A stretch of 64,000 nt of DNA from Nonlabens antarcticus (GTDB lineage Bacteria > Bacteroidota > Bacteroidia > Flavobacteriales > Flavobacteriaceae), in NCBI RefSeq assembly GCF_015356755.1, contig NZ_JADFCO010000064.1, forward strand, positions 351,651-415,650, written 5' to 3'. The notes under the pieces were generated by a model. It searched no databases. It had not been told where the DNA came from and was given only the letters and a program-made list of their open reading frames with translations. The position numbers were made by a program, and so were the translations under genes. The first letter of the stretch is position 1. Each line of letters starts with the position of its first letter. This document shows positions 17,115 through 26,135 of this stretch, piece by piece.

Positions 17115-18422
17115 TTAGAATTGTGAGGCGTCCTTCATAGTTTGTTCAATGCAATCACCTAGTGAAACTCCATTGATATAGTTTCCCAATATTTTAAAAT
17201 TGGGACATCTCGATTCCCAAAGTTGGATTTCCTTGAGCCAGTCGCTATGACCTGAGCTTTTTTGAGGTATCGCTTTTTTCCAATATTTTGAATGGATAAG
17301 TTCTAAATCACCATCGATGCCGGTCCATTTTCTAAATAAAGGGATGCACAGTTTTTTAAAGATTTTCTTAGCATCTTTCTTTTTACAGTTATCTGGACGC
17401 ACAAAGAAATTTATTAATGCTTTATCGCCGTTCACTGCTGTAGAAAAAGTATTCCCATTATACATTACACCTATAAAATCCTTGCGCTCAAAAGAAGAGG
17501 CTAGAAAGCCAAAACCTTTTGTCTTTTTCTGCAATTCCTTAAGGTTGACTTGAACTTGTAGCGTGAGCATTGGATTGTAAGCTATTTTCCGTTCTGGAAA
17601 ATGATCTTGTTTAAGAACTTTTTTGAGAGCATAATAAGGTAACGTAGAAATCACTTTTCCTGCCTTTATCTTAGTTCCGCTTTTTAATTTAATTTCCCAG
17701 TGATGACCAAATTGTTTAATGGATTTTATGGGAGAATTTAAATGAATATCAGATTCCAGCTTTCGCGAAAGCGAACTGGTCAAGGTTTCCACACCATTTT
17801 TGAAGCTCACTATTTTGCGTGAGGCAGAAGGTGACTTTTTTAAACCTTTAAGAAGGCTCCCGTATTCTTTTTCAAGCTCTACAAACCGTGGAAAAACAGA
17901 GGCTATCTCCAGGTTTGCAGCATCACCTGCATAAATACCACTAACAATGGCACCGGCCATGCGCGTTGCTACTTCCTTTCCAAAACGCCTTGTGAAAAAA
18001 TCCAATACACTTTCTCCATCTGGAGAAACGCTCTTAATAAAGGGTTCCTTAAGAATGCGCAGTTTTGCACTAGAGGAAATCAATCCTGTATTTATTAGAG
18101 TTAAGGGCGACGCTTTTAGAGTATGCAATTGATCATTCCACAAAATCTGGCGGATTTTACTCTCCTCCATCGCTGGAACAATATCATCTATAATTCCCAG
18201 TTCGCCACATAATTTCTCTACCGCTGGAGTCATTACCAGGCTGTTTGCACCGTGCTCCACGAGCAAACCATTGATAAACTCAGACTTGATCACACCACCC
18301 GCACGAGAATCTGCTTCAAGAATGACAAAGTCAGTATTTTGTTTGTGTAGTTGATAGCCCGCACTAAGTCCAGAAAGCCCTGCACCTAGAACAATGTATT
18401 CGTAAAACTCCTTGATAACCAT
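17115..18422 (-). CDS. Protoporphyrinogen/coproporphyrinogen oxidase-like FAD protein
   Basis: 435 residues. N-terminal FAD-binding Rossmann motif YIVLGAGLSGLSAGYQLH with the following ILEADSRAGG, then the FAD-amine-oxidase fold seen in HemG/HemY-type protoporphyrinogen oxidases (GAIVSGIYAGDAANLEIASVFPR is the family's signature-like stretch). It should oxidise a porphyrinogen in heme synthesis; other flavin oxidases cannot be excluded. The palindrome repeat is read as SLSRKL. The promoter sits so close to the ATG that the message is probably leaderless. Confidence 0.83.
   Translation of the reverse strand: MVIKEFYEYIVLGAGLSGLSAGYQLHKQNTDFVILEADSRAGGVIKSEFINGLLVEHGANSLVMTPAVEKLCGELGIIDDIVPAMEESKIRQILWNDQLHTLKASPLTLINTGLISSSAKLRILKEPFIKSVSPDGESVLDFFTRRFGKEVATRMAGAIVSGIYAGDAANLEIASVFPRFVELEKEYGSLLKGLKKSPSASRKIVSFKNGVETLTSSLSRKLESDIHLNSPIKSIKQFGHHWEIKLKSGTKIKAGKVISTLPYYALKKVLKQDHFPERKIAYNPMLTLQVQVNLKELQKKTKGFGFLASSFERKDFIGVMYNGNTFSTAVNGDKALINFFVRPDNCKKKDAKKIFKKLCIPLFRKWTGIDGDLELIHSKYWKKAIPQKSSGHSDWLKEIQLWESRCPNFKILGNYINGVSLGDCIEQTMKDASQF
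17758..17773. repeat. Palindrome variant AGCTTTCGCGAAAGCG, copy 6
   Basis: Perfect 14-base core inside the porphyrinogen oxidase gene; frame gives SLSRKL. Confidence 0.95.
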
Positions 18423-18426
18423 AATT

Positions 18427-18434
18427 CAAAGGTA
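18427..18434 (-). promoter_or_regulatory. -7 element TACCTTTG adjoining the porphyrinogen oxidase start
   Basis: On the minus strand TACCTTTG is followed by AATT and then the ATG. Transcription should start about 6-7 bp after the element, on or next to the start codon. Confidence 0.6.
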
Positions 18435-18518
18435 CTAAACCTAAGTTTTGATATAGATGCACAGGTGGCTCTTGTATTATAAATATTCTTTAAAAAATAA
18501 TAGTTTTAAATGGGAGTT

Positions 18519-18534
18519 CGCTTTCGCGAAAGCG
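18519..18534. repeat. Palindrome CGCTTTCGCGAAAGCG, copy 7
   Basis: Perfect 16-mer in the divergent gap between the porphyrinogen oxidase and immunophilin genes. Confidence 0.95.
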
Positions 18535-18666
18535 GTGTAATTATAAGGAGTGATAATCTTCATTTTATTAAAGAATAGAAAAGCAGGAATGCTAACCAAA
18601 GCAGCATTAAACAAAAACTTATGCTTTCTGTATGATTTTGAATTGTGTCACGCAGGGCTAATCGAT

Positions 18667-18674
18667 TAACTTTG
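18667..18674 (+). promoter_or_regulatory. -7 promoter element TAACTTTG
   Basis: Fits TAnnTTTG, with a TTG 21 bp upstream (18643-18645) as a possible -33 element. The start point would fall near 18681, which decides for the ATG at 18695 rather than the upstream TTG at 18686. Confidence 0.55.
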
Positions 18675-18694
18675 CTTTTTTAAAATTGAAAATT

Positions 18695-19627
18695 ATGCAA
18701 GACGGAATTTATGCAAAGTTTGTTACTTCAAAAGGCGATGTTCTTGTGCAACTGCACTACAAAAGAACACCTGGAACGGTTGGCAATTTTGTTGCACTAG
18801 CTGAAGGGAATCTAGAAAATAAGGCCAAAGCTCAAGGAACTCGCTACTACGATGGGATGAAATTCCACCGGGTAATTCCGGATTTTATGGTTCAAGGTGG
18901 TGATCCACAAGGAACCGGTGCTGGTGGTCCTGGTTATCAATTTGATGATGAATTCCATCCAGAATTACGTCACGATGGACCGGGTGTTTTGAGTATGGCA
19001 AATGCTGGACCTGGAACAAATGGTTCACAATTTTTTATAACACATGTGGAAACGGCGTGGCTAGATGATAAGCACACGGTTTTTGGGAAAGTTATAGAAG
19101 GTCAAGATGTGGTGGATGCAATTGCCCAAGGTGATGAACTTGAGAAAGTGGAAATCATTCGTGAAGGTGCAGAAGCTGAGAAATTCAATGCTGTAGAATC
19201 TTTCCGTCAGTTTGAGGGAGCAGGACAAAAGCGTGAGGAACAAGCCAGAAAGCAAGCCGACCAGGAAATGGAAGAAATTGCAGCTGGTTTTGATAAAACG
19301 GATAGCGGTCTGAGGTATAAGATCATTAATAAAGGTACTGGAGCCAAAGCTGAAAAAGGTAAGATGGTAAGTGTCCACTATAAAGGAATGCTACCCAATG
19401 GTAAAGTTTTTGACTCTAGTTATGACCGCAAAAAGCCTATCGACTTCAAACTAGGTGCAGGACAGGTAATTGCTGGATGGGATGAAGGCGTTGCCATGTT
19501 GAACATAGGAGACAAGGCGAGATTTGTTATTCCACCACATATCGCATACGGTAGCGCAGGTGCTGGAGGAGTCATTCCACCAGATGCGACCCTAGTATTT
19601 GACGTTGAGCTGGTTGATGTGAAATAG
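18695..19627 (+). CDS. Dual-family immunophilin: cyclophilin-FKBP fusion peptidyl-prolyl isomerase
   Basis: 310 residues. Residues about 5-150 are a cyclophilin ([19 protein letters not shown], then [16 protein letters not shown]), a charged helical linker follows ([17 protein letters not shown]), and about 205-310 are an FKBP domain ([54 protein letters not shown]). Both active sites look complete. Such cyclophilin-FKBP fusions are known from Flavobacterium and a few other lineages. No signal peptide, so a cytoplasmic folding helper. The hit-by-hit order cyclophilin first is clear from sequence. Terminator follows. Confidence 0.95.
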   Translation: MQDGIYAKFVTSKGDVLVQLHYKRTPGTVGNFVALAEGNLENKAKAQGTRYYDGMKFHRVIPDFMVQGGDPQGTGAGGPGYQFDDEFHPELRHDGPGVLSMANAGPGTNGSQFFITHVETAWLDDKHTVFGKVIEGQDVVDAIAQGDELEKVEIIREGAEAEKFNAVESFRQFEGAGQKREEQARKQADQEMEEIAAGFDKTDSGLRYKIINKGTGAKAEKGKMVSVHYKGMLPNGKVFDSSYDRKKPIDFKLGAGQVIAGWDEGVAMLNIGDKARFVIPPHIAYGSAGAGGVIPPDATLVFDVELVDVK

Positions 19628-19682
19628 AGGCCTTAAAGCCACAATGTGTACTTTTAAAATGTAACATTGAAAAGTTATAATT

Positions 19683-19716
19683 AAATCCCCAATTGCTTAT
19701 TTGCAATTGGGGATTT
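19683..19716. terminator. Rho-independent terminator
   Basis: 14-bp perfect stem (19683-19696 with 19703-19716), 6-base loop, T-rich end, 55 bp after the immunophilin stop. Confidence 0.85.
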
Positions 19717-19789
19717 TCTTTTGAGAGCTATTTCCAGCTTTCTGGTTTAGTTGCGCAGAGCGCGTTATCTTTAGCGCAAGATTTATTCT

Positions 19790-20881
19790 ATGAAAGTTCT
19801 AGTTAATTTTTGCCGGGTATTTGTCGGCGTGTTGTTTATTTTTAGTGGATTGATAAAGCTGAATGATCCACTGGGTTTTTCTTATAAACTGGACGAGTAT
19901 TTTAGTGCTGCGGTTTTAGGTCTAGAATTCTTGCAGCCACTAGCCTTGCCACTAGCGATATTTTTAGTGATTCTAGAAGTAGTTTTGGGTGTTATGTTAC
20001 TTCTGGGCTTTCAACGCAAATTCACAATATGGTCGCTGCTTTTAATGATATTGTTTTTTACGTTCCTAACGTTCTACTCCGCTTATTTTAATAAGGTGAC
20101 CGACTGTGGTTGTTTTGGAGATGCCATACCGTTAACGCCTTGGCAGAGCTTTATTAAGGATGTAATTCTGCTATTAATGATTGTCATTCTATTTATGAAT
20201 GTACAATTGATACGACCACTATTTGCAAAATTCACATCCACTATTATCATAATGTTGATGACTATAGGATGTTTTGGACTGGGTTATTATGTATTAATGC
20301 ATTTACCGGTTCTTGATTTTAGAGCTTACCAGGTGGGAACTAACATTAATGAGTCTATGCAGCCTGATCCTAACCGACCAGATATTTACGGATACGACTG
20401 GTACTATGGCGAGGATGGAAATGAGGAAATAATAACTACTGATGGATTGCCGCCAACAGGAAAACCTAATTATACAAAAGTTGAAACCCGACTTATTGAA
20501 AAAGGGTATGAGCCGCCTATTAATGATTTTGCCATTTCCTCAAATGAAGGTGACATCACACAAGAAGTTCTTGCAGAACCTAAAATTGCCGTGCTCATTA
20601 TGTACAATTTGAGAAATGCTGAGCATGGCGGTATGCTCAAATTGACAAAGTTTATCAACCGGTCCAAAGCCGCTGGCTATAAAGTTATAGCGCTGAGTTC
20701 CTCATCTCCAGAAGCGACAAAAGATGCTAATGAAAGTTATAAATTAGGTCTTGAATTTTATAGCATGGATGGTACAGCGCTTAAGACCATTGTACGCTCA
20801 AATCCCGGAGTGATGCTCCTAAAAAACGGAGTAATTACTGGTAAATCTCATTGGAATGATTTTGAGGAGCTGAGTTTATGA
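19790..20881 (+). CDS. BT_3928-like DoxX/MauE-family membrane protein
   Basis: 363 residues. Four transmembrane helices in the first half with the DoxX/MauE hallmark (RVFVGVLFIFSGLIKLNDPLGFSYKLDEYF) and a conserved DCGCFGDAIPLTPW loop, then a soluble C-terminal part that looks thioredoxin-like (VLIMYNLRNAEHG, VIALSSSSPEA) without a CxxC pair. BT_3928-type proteins are common in Bacteroidota next to tpiA. Redox or quinone-linked function is inferred only. It overlaps the following permease gene by 4 bp (ATGA). Confidence 0.87.
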   Translation: MKVLVNFCRVFVGVLFIFSGLIKLNDPLGFSYKLDEYFSAAVLGLEFLQPLALPLAIFLVILEVVLGVMLLLGFQRKFTIWSLLLMILFFTFLTFYSAYFNKVTDCGCFGDAIPLTPWQSFIKDVILLLMIVILFMNVQLIRPLFAKFTSTIIIMLMTIGCFGLGYYVLMHLPVLDFRAYQVGTNINESMQPDPNRPDIYGYDWYYGEDGNEEIITTDGLPPTGKPNYTKVETRLIEKGYEPPINDFAISSNEGDITQEVLAEPKIAVLIMYNLRNAEHGGMLKLTKFINRSKAAGYKVIALSSSSPEATKDANESYKLGLEFYSMDGTALKTIVRSNPGVMLLKNGVITGKSHWNDFEELSL

Positions 20882-21951
20882 TTAGCTATTTGCTTAGGAA
20901 ATTGGGTTACGCGATATTGACTCTTTATGGTGTCGTTACCGTCGTTTTCTTATTATTTTATCTGCTTCCAGGCGATCCTGCTCAAATGATGATGGGGCAA
21001 AATGAAAGTGAAGAACAACTTGCCGCGCTGCGTGGAAAGTACGGTTTTGATCAGCCCATCGGCACACAATATCTCTTATTTTTAAATGATCTAAGTCCAC
21101 TTTCCTTTCATAGTGAAGTTCCAAATGATTTTACATTTGACGATGGTAACTATACTGGTGTTGATCTTCTTACTATTAGTCAGAATACACTGATGTTAAA
21201 GTGGCCATATTTACGGGAGTCTTTTCAAAAATCTGGTAAGAAGGTGAGTGCTGTAATAGGAGAAACATTACCCAACACTATTTTACTTGCCGTTTGCGCT
21301 ATAACGATAGCATTAGCGATAGGCCTCGTTTTGGGAGTCATATCAGCATTGAATAAGAATAACTGGATTGATAATGCGATCCAGTTGGTGAGCACCATGG
21401 GAATGAGTGTTCCTAGTTTTTTTAGCGCTATCATCTTTGCGTTTTTGTTTGGTTATCTCTGGCATGAATACACAGGCTTGAGAATGAGCGGCAGTTTGTA
21501 TGAACTGGATGATTATGGCGAGAATGTTCAATTGCAGTGGCGCAATTTGATTTTACCAGCAGTTGTTTTAGGAATACGTCCGCTAGCTGTTATTAGTCAA
21601 TTGATGCGCAATAGCTTGTTGGAAGTTATGAGTCAGCAATATATAGTGACGGCTTATTCTAAAGGCTTAACTAAATACCAAGTAATTGTAAGGCATGCCT
21701 TCAAAAATGCGCTTAATCCAGTGATTACTGCAGTAAGCGGCTGGTTTGCAAGCATGCTTGCAGGTGCGGTTTTTGTAGAGTATATATTTAACTGGAACGG
21801 TCTGGGAAAAGAAATAGTAGAAGCACTCAATACGCTAGACCTGCCTATGATAACTGGCGCCGTTCTTGTGATTGCTTCCTTATTCATTGCGATTAATATT
21901 CTAGTTGATTTTGTTTACGTCTGGCTTGATCCTCGCGTAAAATTAGATTGA
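20878..21951 (+). CDS. DppB/OppB-like ABC transporter permease
   Basis: 357 residues. N-terminus LLRKLGYAILTLYGVVTVVFLLFYLLPGDP is the DppB-type entry helix, and the EAA loop region is near VTAYSKGLTKYQVIVRHAFKNALNP. Six predicted helices. Dipeptide/nickel-type importers need a second permease, two ATPases and a binding protein; none is in this window. The 4-bp overlap with the BT_3928-like gene shows translational coupling, so partners must be elsewhere or the protein works in another way. Confidence 0.9.
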   Translation: MISYLLRKLGYAILTLYGVVTVVFLLFYLLPGDPAQMMMGQNESEEQLAALRGKYGFDQPIGTQYLLFLNDLSPLSFHSEVPNDFTFDDGNYTGVDLLTISQNTLMLKWPYLRESFQKSGKKVSAVIGETLPNTILLAVCAITIALAIGLVLGVISALNKNNWIDNAIQLVSTMGMSVPSFFSAIIFAFLFGYLWHEYTGLRMSGSLYELDDYGENVQLQWRNLILPAVVLGIRPLAVISQLMRNSLLEVMSQQYIVTAYSKGLTKYQVIVRHAFKNALNPVITAVSGWFASMLAGAVFVEYIFNWNGLGKEIVEALNTLDLPMITGAVLVIASLFIAINILVDFVYVWLDPRVKLD

Positions 21952-22016
21952 CTTAAACTGGATTTTTTGAACTGGCATAGATTTCGTACTAGAAATCCCA
22001 CCTGTAATAATATCAA

Positions 22017-22024
22017 TATCTTTG
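22017..22024 (+). promoter_or_regulatory. Putative -7 promoter element TATCTTTG
   Basis: TAnnTTTG match in the 120-bp gap before the secreted protein-tpiA-prmA genes. Confidence 0.5.
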
Positions 22025-22071
22025 CAGCTTCAAACCACAAGAACCCTATCGTTCCCTAAGAACAACAAACC

Positions 22072-22665
22072 ATGAAACAAATTATTTTTTTTATCACTCT
22101 AATCGTGAGCAGCACAGGAGTTGCTCAGGGAGAGAATGAACAAATTAAGACAGATTTTCAGAAGTATTCAAATGCTTTAAAAAGCAAGCAGTTTACTCAA
22201 GCAACTTCTTATATGCCAGATGCGATATTTGATGTTGTGAGTAAGCAACAACTGGTGCAAGAAATGAAAAATACGCTGGATAGCTCTGAAACTGAAATTA
22301 AAATTAACGGGATCGTGATATCGGGATTTGGTACTGCAATGAATGTTGGCAATACAGATTACGTACCGTTTAACTTTACACAGAAATTTGACATTAAATA
22401 TTTAAACCTTTTTGATGCTACTGACGATGAGCAATCCCGTAATTCTACGACTAAGTTCATAGTACAGATGCTCAACGAGAGCATGCCAGAATCAAATGTA
22501 AGTTTTGATAAATCCACAGAGGTTTTTAAAGTGAGCAGTCTTAAACAAGCCGTAGCTGTAAAAACCAACGGGTCTGCCAACTGGAAATTTGTAGTTATTG
22601 AAGCACAACTAAGAAGCGAACTTGCGTCTATACTGCCAGCTGCGGTCGTTAAAAAATTAAACTAA
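22072..22665 (+). CDS. Secreted protein of unknown function upstream of tpiA
   Basis: 197 residues with a Sec signal peptide (KQIIFFITLIVSSTGVAQGE, cleavage near VAQ-GE). The mature part has a helix-then-sheet pattern (FQKYSNALKSKQFTQATSYM) that could be NTF2-like, but I do not recognise the family. Its stop overlaps the tpiA start by one base (TAATG), so it is translated in the tpiA operon. Confidence 0.8.
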   Translation: MKQIIFFITLIVSSTGVAQGENEQIKTDFQKYSNALKSKQFTQATSYMPDAIFDVVSKQQLVQEMKNTLDSSETEIKINGIVISGFGTAMNVGNTDYVPFNFTQKFDIKYLNLFDATDDEQSRNSTTKFIVQMLNESMPESNVSFDKSTEVFKVSSLKQAVAVKTNGSANWKFVVIEAQLRSELASILPAAVVKKLN

Positions 22666-23417
22666 TGAGAAAGAATATTGTTGCGGGAAATTGGAAAATG
22701 AATTGTGATCTGCCCATGACGCAGGATCTAATCGCAAAAATAATAACAGAGTTACCAGATACCCTCAATTGCGAATTGATGGTTGCACCATCTCATCCAT
22801 TTTTGTATGCTGCATTTAATGCATCACTGGAAACTCCTATAGAAGTTATCGCTCAGAATGTGAGCCAGCATGAAAATGGTGCTTTTACAGGCGAGGTTTC
22901 TATTGATATGTTGCAAAGTGTGGGGATCCAGACGGTGATTATAGGACATTCAGAACGTAGAAATACCTTCCTAGAAAGCGATCAAGAACTTGCTGAAAAA
23001 GCGAAGGCTGCCATCGAGAATGGTATGAGAGTAATATTTTGCATAGGTGAGCATTTAGAGCAGCGTAAAACGGGCAACCATTTTGAAACTGTTACCGCGC
23101 AGATTGAAAAAGGATTGTTCGACCTGACTGCAAAAGAATGGAAACAGATTGTTCTAGCTTATGAGCCAGTCTGGGCGATAGGAACTGGAGAAACTGCTAG
23201 TCCCGAACAAGCACAGGAAATGCACGAGCACATCCGCAAGTTTGTTGCCGATAAATACGGTGATAAAACTGCCCAAAATGTGAGCATTTTGTACGGTGGT
23301 AGTGTGAAGTCTTCAAATGCTACAGAAATTTTTGCAAAACCTGATGTGGATGGCGGTCTGATAGGTGGCGCTTCCCTCGATGCAACCTCATTTATTGATA
23401 TAGCAAAAGCTTTTTAA
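22665..23417 (+). CDS. tpiA: Triosephosphate isomerase
   Basis: 250 residues, full length. Catalytic parts are all present: GNWKMN (Lys 11), IGHSERR (catalytic His) and AYEPVWAIGTG (catalytic Glu and loop 6), with ILYGGSVKSSN and DGGLIGGASL for phosphate binding. It interconverts dihydroxyacetone phosphate and glyceraldehyde 3-phosphate in glycolysis and gluconeogenesis. Followed directly by prmA. Confidence 0.98.
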   Translation: MRKNIVAGNWKMNCDLPMTQDLIAKIITELPDTLNCELMVAPSHPFLYAAFNASLETPIEVIAQNVSQHENGAFTGEVSIDMLQSVGIQTVIIGHSERRNTFLESDQELAEKAKAAIENGMRVIFCIGEHLEQRKTGNHFETVTAQIEKGLFDLTAKEWKQIVLAYEPVWAIGTGETASPEQAQEMHEHIRKFVADKYGDKTAQNVSILYGGSVKSSNATEIFAKPDVDGGLIGGASLDATSFIDIAKAF

Positions 23418-24266
23418 ATGTCAAAAGTTACAGATCAATTATACGTAGAATACACTTTTACCGTGAATCCTACAGAGCCATGGAATGACGTTCTCGCTGC
23501 AGAATTAGGCAGCTTTGGATTTGAGAGTTTTATGGATACAGAAACCGGTTTGCTGGCTTATATTCAGAAAGATCTAGATGCTGATGATCTATTGGTTGAT
23601 TTAGAATTGTTGCAGAATGATCTGGTAAAGATCGCTTTCGCGAAAGCGGACATCCCAGCAACCAACTGGAATCATGAGTGGGAAAGTAACTTTGATTCCA
23701 TCATGGTACAAGATCGTTGCGAGGTGCGTGCACCCTTTCATAAAAGTCACGAGGTTGAATTTGATATTGTGATTGAACCTAAAATGAGTTTTGGTACCGG
23801 TCATCATCAAACGACGCACATGATACTGGAACATTTGCTAGATATAGATGTTAAAGATCAGAAGGTTCTGGATATGGGAAGTGGCACTGGAGTTCTCGCG
23901 ATTCTTGCTCAAATGCGTGGTGCTAGCGCGGTGGATGCTATCGATATTGACACCTGGTGTTATGAAAATGCACTTGAAAATGTCGAACGCAATAATGCCG
24001 ATAAAGTAACTGTGATTCTAGGAGGAGCAGAGCAATTAAAGGATCGCTATTATGATACAATAATTGCAAATATCAATCGCAATATTTTATTACTTGACAT
24101 TCCTGCTTATGCAAAATGCCTTTCTTCTGGAGGTCATTTATTGTTGAGTGGTTTTTATGAATCAGACCTGGATGCTATTAAAAATGCCTGCATCGCAGTA
24201 GGTTTAGATTATCTGAGCCATAAAAAGAAAGACGACTGGGTTGCACCCATACTGCGCAAAAAGTAA
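23418..24266 (+). CDS. prmA: Ribosomal protein L11 methyltransferase
   Basis: 282 residues. The C-terminal SAM-binding domain shows SFGTGHHQTTHMILE and VLDMGSGTGVLAILAQMRGA, then ANINRNILL (NPPY-like), all typical of PrmA, which trimethylates L11. The N-terminal recognition domain carries the palindrome repeat, read as IAFAKAD (about residues 72-78), just before the conserved NWNHEWESNF. Starts directly after the tpiA stop. Confidence 0.95.
   Translation: MSKVTDQLYVEYTFTVNPTEPWNDVLAAELGSFGFESFMDTETGLLAYIQKDLDADDLLVDLELLQNDLVKIAFAKADIPATNWNHEWESNFDSIMVQDRCEVRAPFHKSHEVEFDIVIEPKMSFGTGHHQTTHMILEHLLDIDVKDQKVLDMGSGTGVLAILAQMRGASAVDAIDIDTWCYENALENVERNNADKVTVILGGAEQLKDRYYDTIIANINRNILLLDIPAYAKCLSSGGHLLLSGFYESDLDAIKNACIAVGLDYLSHKKKDDWVAPILRKK
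23633..23648. repeat. Palindrome CGCTTTCGCGAAAGCG, copy 8
   Basis: Perfect 16-mer inside prmA; frame gives IAFAKAD. Confidence 0.95.
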
Positions 24267-24305
24267 AGTTGCGTTAAACAGATTTTACAAACAGGCCTGA
24301 TTCCT

Positions 24306-24313
24306 TAATTTTG
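24306..24313 (+). promoter_or_regulatory. Putative -7 promoter element TAATTTTG
   Basis: TAnnTTTG match. The start point would be about 24319-24321, so translation from 24318 is unlikely and the Met at 24327 is favoured for clpS. Confidence 0.5.
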
Positions 24314-24326
24314 TACTATGATGAAG

Positions 24327-24602
24327 ATGAGCACACAGATTGAAGAGCTTCCAGAACTGGACGTGGAAGTTGCTGAAAAAAGAGAAAACAGAATCGTTTT
24401 ATTTAACGATGAGGTCAATACATTTGATCACGTGATTGATATGCTGGTAGAAGTTTGCGATCACACTCCCATTCAAGCAGAGCAATGCAGCATGATCGTT
24501 CATTACAAAGGAAAGTGTAATGTAAAAACGGGCGATTATGATGATCTAGAACCTAGATGTTCTATGTTGCTAGAAGCTGGTTTGACAGCAGAAATTCAGT
24601 AA
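24327..24602 (+). CDS. clpS: ATP-dependent Clp protease adaptor ClpS
   Basis: 91 residues from the chosen Met (three Met codons at 24318-24327 leave some doubt). The core IVLFNDEVNTFDHVIDMLVEVCDHT holds the Asp-Asn-Asp type N-degron pocket, and KGKCNVKTGDYDDL is the usual second half. ClpS brings N-degron substrates to ClpA-type unfoldases and tunes Clp activity. Own promoter likely; strong terminator after it. Confidence 0.94.
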   Translation: MSTQIEELPELDVEVAEKRENRIVLFNDEVNTFDHVIDMLVEVCDHTPIQAEQCSMIVHYKGKCNVKTGDYDDLEPRCSMLLEAGLTAEIQ

Positions 24603-24624
24603 GTAGTTCCGGAAAAAAAAACTA

Positions 24625-24660
24625 AAAAGCCCGCTTCACTTTTGTGAAGCGGGCTTTTTA
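24625..24660. terminator. Bidirectional terminator between clpS and the M24 gene
   Basis: 16-bp perfect stem (24625-24640 with 24645-24660), TTTT loop, A-run left and T-run right; serves both convergent genes. Confidence 0.92.
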
Positions 24661-24673
24661 GTTATGAGATTTT

Positions 24674-25348
24674 TTAGATCGCCACCTGTTCAAAAAAGGA
24701 TCCTATTTTTTTCTCTCGATCGACCAGATGAATCTCTATAATCCAGTGACGCGCTTTTCCTTCTGAATCCAATGAATTCATGGCAATTTTGTTTTCCGGA
24801 TGTATGTAGTTGGTTTTATCCTCGCCTTCAAGTTGTTCATGTGGAAAATGGCCGATTAAATGACCAGCAATGGGACCACCAAATTCCCACCCAGCATCCT
24901 GAGCAATTTGCATGCAATAGGAGTAAAGCTCATTGCCAGTGAGAGATGGGTCTTTCAGTAAATATTCCTGAGCCATAAACCACAATCGCTCACTGTCATC
25001 TGCAAGTCTATGTTTTGTACGATCGTTTCCTAAAACGTAAGTTCTACCATAATCTGCTTCATATTCTTCTAAAATAGGACCGAAGTCTAAGAATACGATA
25101 TCATCTTCTTGTACTATAAGATTAGGTGGGTTTTCATCATAAGGCTGCAATGTGTTTACACCAGCTCGAACTATTCTCTTGTGCCAATACTTTTTGATAT
25201 TAAAAAGCTCTTCAGCCAGCTCAAATACAGCGGTGTTTATTTGTTTTTCTGAAACTCCTGGAGCAATGATTTGTCGGCGTTCCATTTCCAGAAATAATTC
25301 TGCTGCTTTATGTTCTGCTTCTTGGAGGCGTTCAAAAGTATCGTTCAT
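24674..25348 (-). CDS. M24 family metallopeptidase (aminopeptidase-like)
   Basis: 224 residues, the pita-bread fold alone. Metal ligands are visible: FLDFGPILEEYEADYGRTY (two Asp), GHLIGHFPHE (His) and WIIEIHLVD (Glu). Shorter than X-Pro peptidases and lacking their N-domain, so a compact M24B-like enzyme, perhaps a Xaa-Pro or creatinase-like hydrolase. A second distal Glu is not obvious, so activity should be checked. Confidence 0.85.
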   Translation of the reverse strand: MNDTFERLQEAEHKAAELFLEMERRQIIAPGVSEKQINTAVFELAEELFNIKKYWHKRIVRAGVNTLQPYDENPPNLIVQEDDIVFLDFGPILEEYEADYGRTYVLGNDRTKHRLADDSERLWFMAQEYLLKDPSLTGNELYSYCMQIAQDAGWEFGGPIAGHLIGHFPHEQLEGEDKTNYIHPENKIAMNSLDSEGKARHWIIEIHLVDREKKIGSFFEQVAI

Positions 25349-25408
25349 ACTTCAAATTTAGTTTAAAATTGAGAGGGTTGTAGGTTACTAAAGTATTAAA
25401 TAATACAA

Positions 25409-25431
25409 TTACTATCACGTGTTAATAGTAA
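25409..25431. promoter_or_regulatory. Inverted repeat, operator candidate for the TetR-type regulator
   Basis: Arms TTACTAT and ATAGTAA spaced by 9 bases, lying 7 bp before the -7 element of the TetR gene. TetR-type repressors often bind such a site to control themselves and the exporter behind them. Confidence 0.4.
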
Positions 25432-25437
25432 TGCTAT

Positions 25438-25445
25438 TATATTTG
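25438..25445 (+). promoter_or_regulatory. Putative -7 promoter element TATATTTG
   Basis: TAnnTTTG match 17 bp before the TetR ATG. Confidence 0.5.
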
Positions 25446-25462
25446 TCTCAAATATTTTTTAG

Positions 25463-26134
25463 ATGCAAACCTTACTCAAGAATCTTAAAGTTGAAATCAA
25501 TGAAAAGATCTATGTAAAAGATCCAGAATCTACAGATCTAGGAAAGCGTATTATAGAATCTAGTATACACATGATTCATGATATGGGGTTTGAACAATTT
25601 ACTTTTAAAAAATTAGGTAAGGAAATCGGTTCTAATGAGAGTTCTATCTACAGGTATTTTGAGAGCAAACACCGTTTGCTTTTGTATCTAACATCTTGGT
25701 ACTGGGGTTGGATGGAATATCAATTGGTAATAAAAATAATACCTATATCAGATCCTATAACTAAACTGAATACAGCCGTAAAGATTCTTACTAGGGAAAT
25801 AGTGCAGGATGTGAATTTTAAACATATTGATGAAGTCACGCTTAGTAAAATTGTGATAGAAGAAAACTCTAAATCATTTATGACTAAAGGAGTTGACGAA
25901 GAAAATAAAGAGGGATATTTCTCTATTTATAAAAGACTGGTGTTGAGATTGCGAGCTATGATTGTTGCCGTAAATCCTGATTATGCCTTTGCAACATCCC
26001 TGAGCAGCACCATTATAGAAGGTTCTCTACACCAGCATTTTCTAGAAAGACACTTTACTGCTTTGACAGACTGTAATGAAAATGTAACGCCTACAGATTA
26101 CTTTTTAGATCTTATTCATAAAGCGACTACCTGA
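25463..26134 (+). CDS. TetR/AcrR family transcriptional regulator
   Basis: 223 residues. The HTH is in GKRIIESSIHMIHDMGFEQFTFKKLGKEIGSNESSIYRYFESKHRLLLYL (residues about 27-75), a clear TetR DNA-binding domain; the C-terminal helical ligand domain is family-typical but not assignable. First gene of the exporter operon and one base from the next start, so it most likely regulates its own operon through the inverted repeat upstream. Confidence 0.9.
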   Translation: MQTLLKNLKVEINEKIYVKDPESTDLGKRIIESSIHMIHDMGFEQFTFKKLGKEIGSNESSIYRYFESKHRLLLYLTSWYWGWMEYQLVIKIIPISDPITKLNTAVKILTREIVQDVNFKHIDEVTLSKIVIEENSKSFMTKGVDEENKEGYFSIYKRLVLRLRAMIVAVNPDYAFATSLSSTIIEGSLHQHFLERHFTALTDCNENVTPTDYFLDLIHKATT

Positions 26135-26135
26135 T

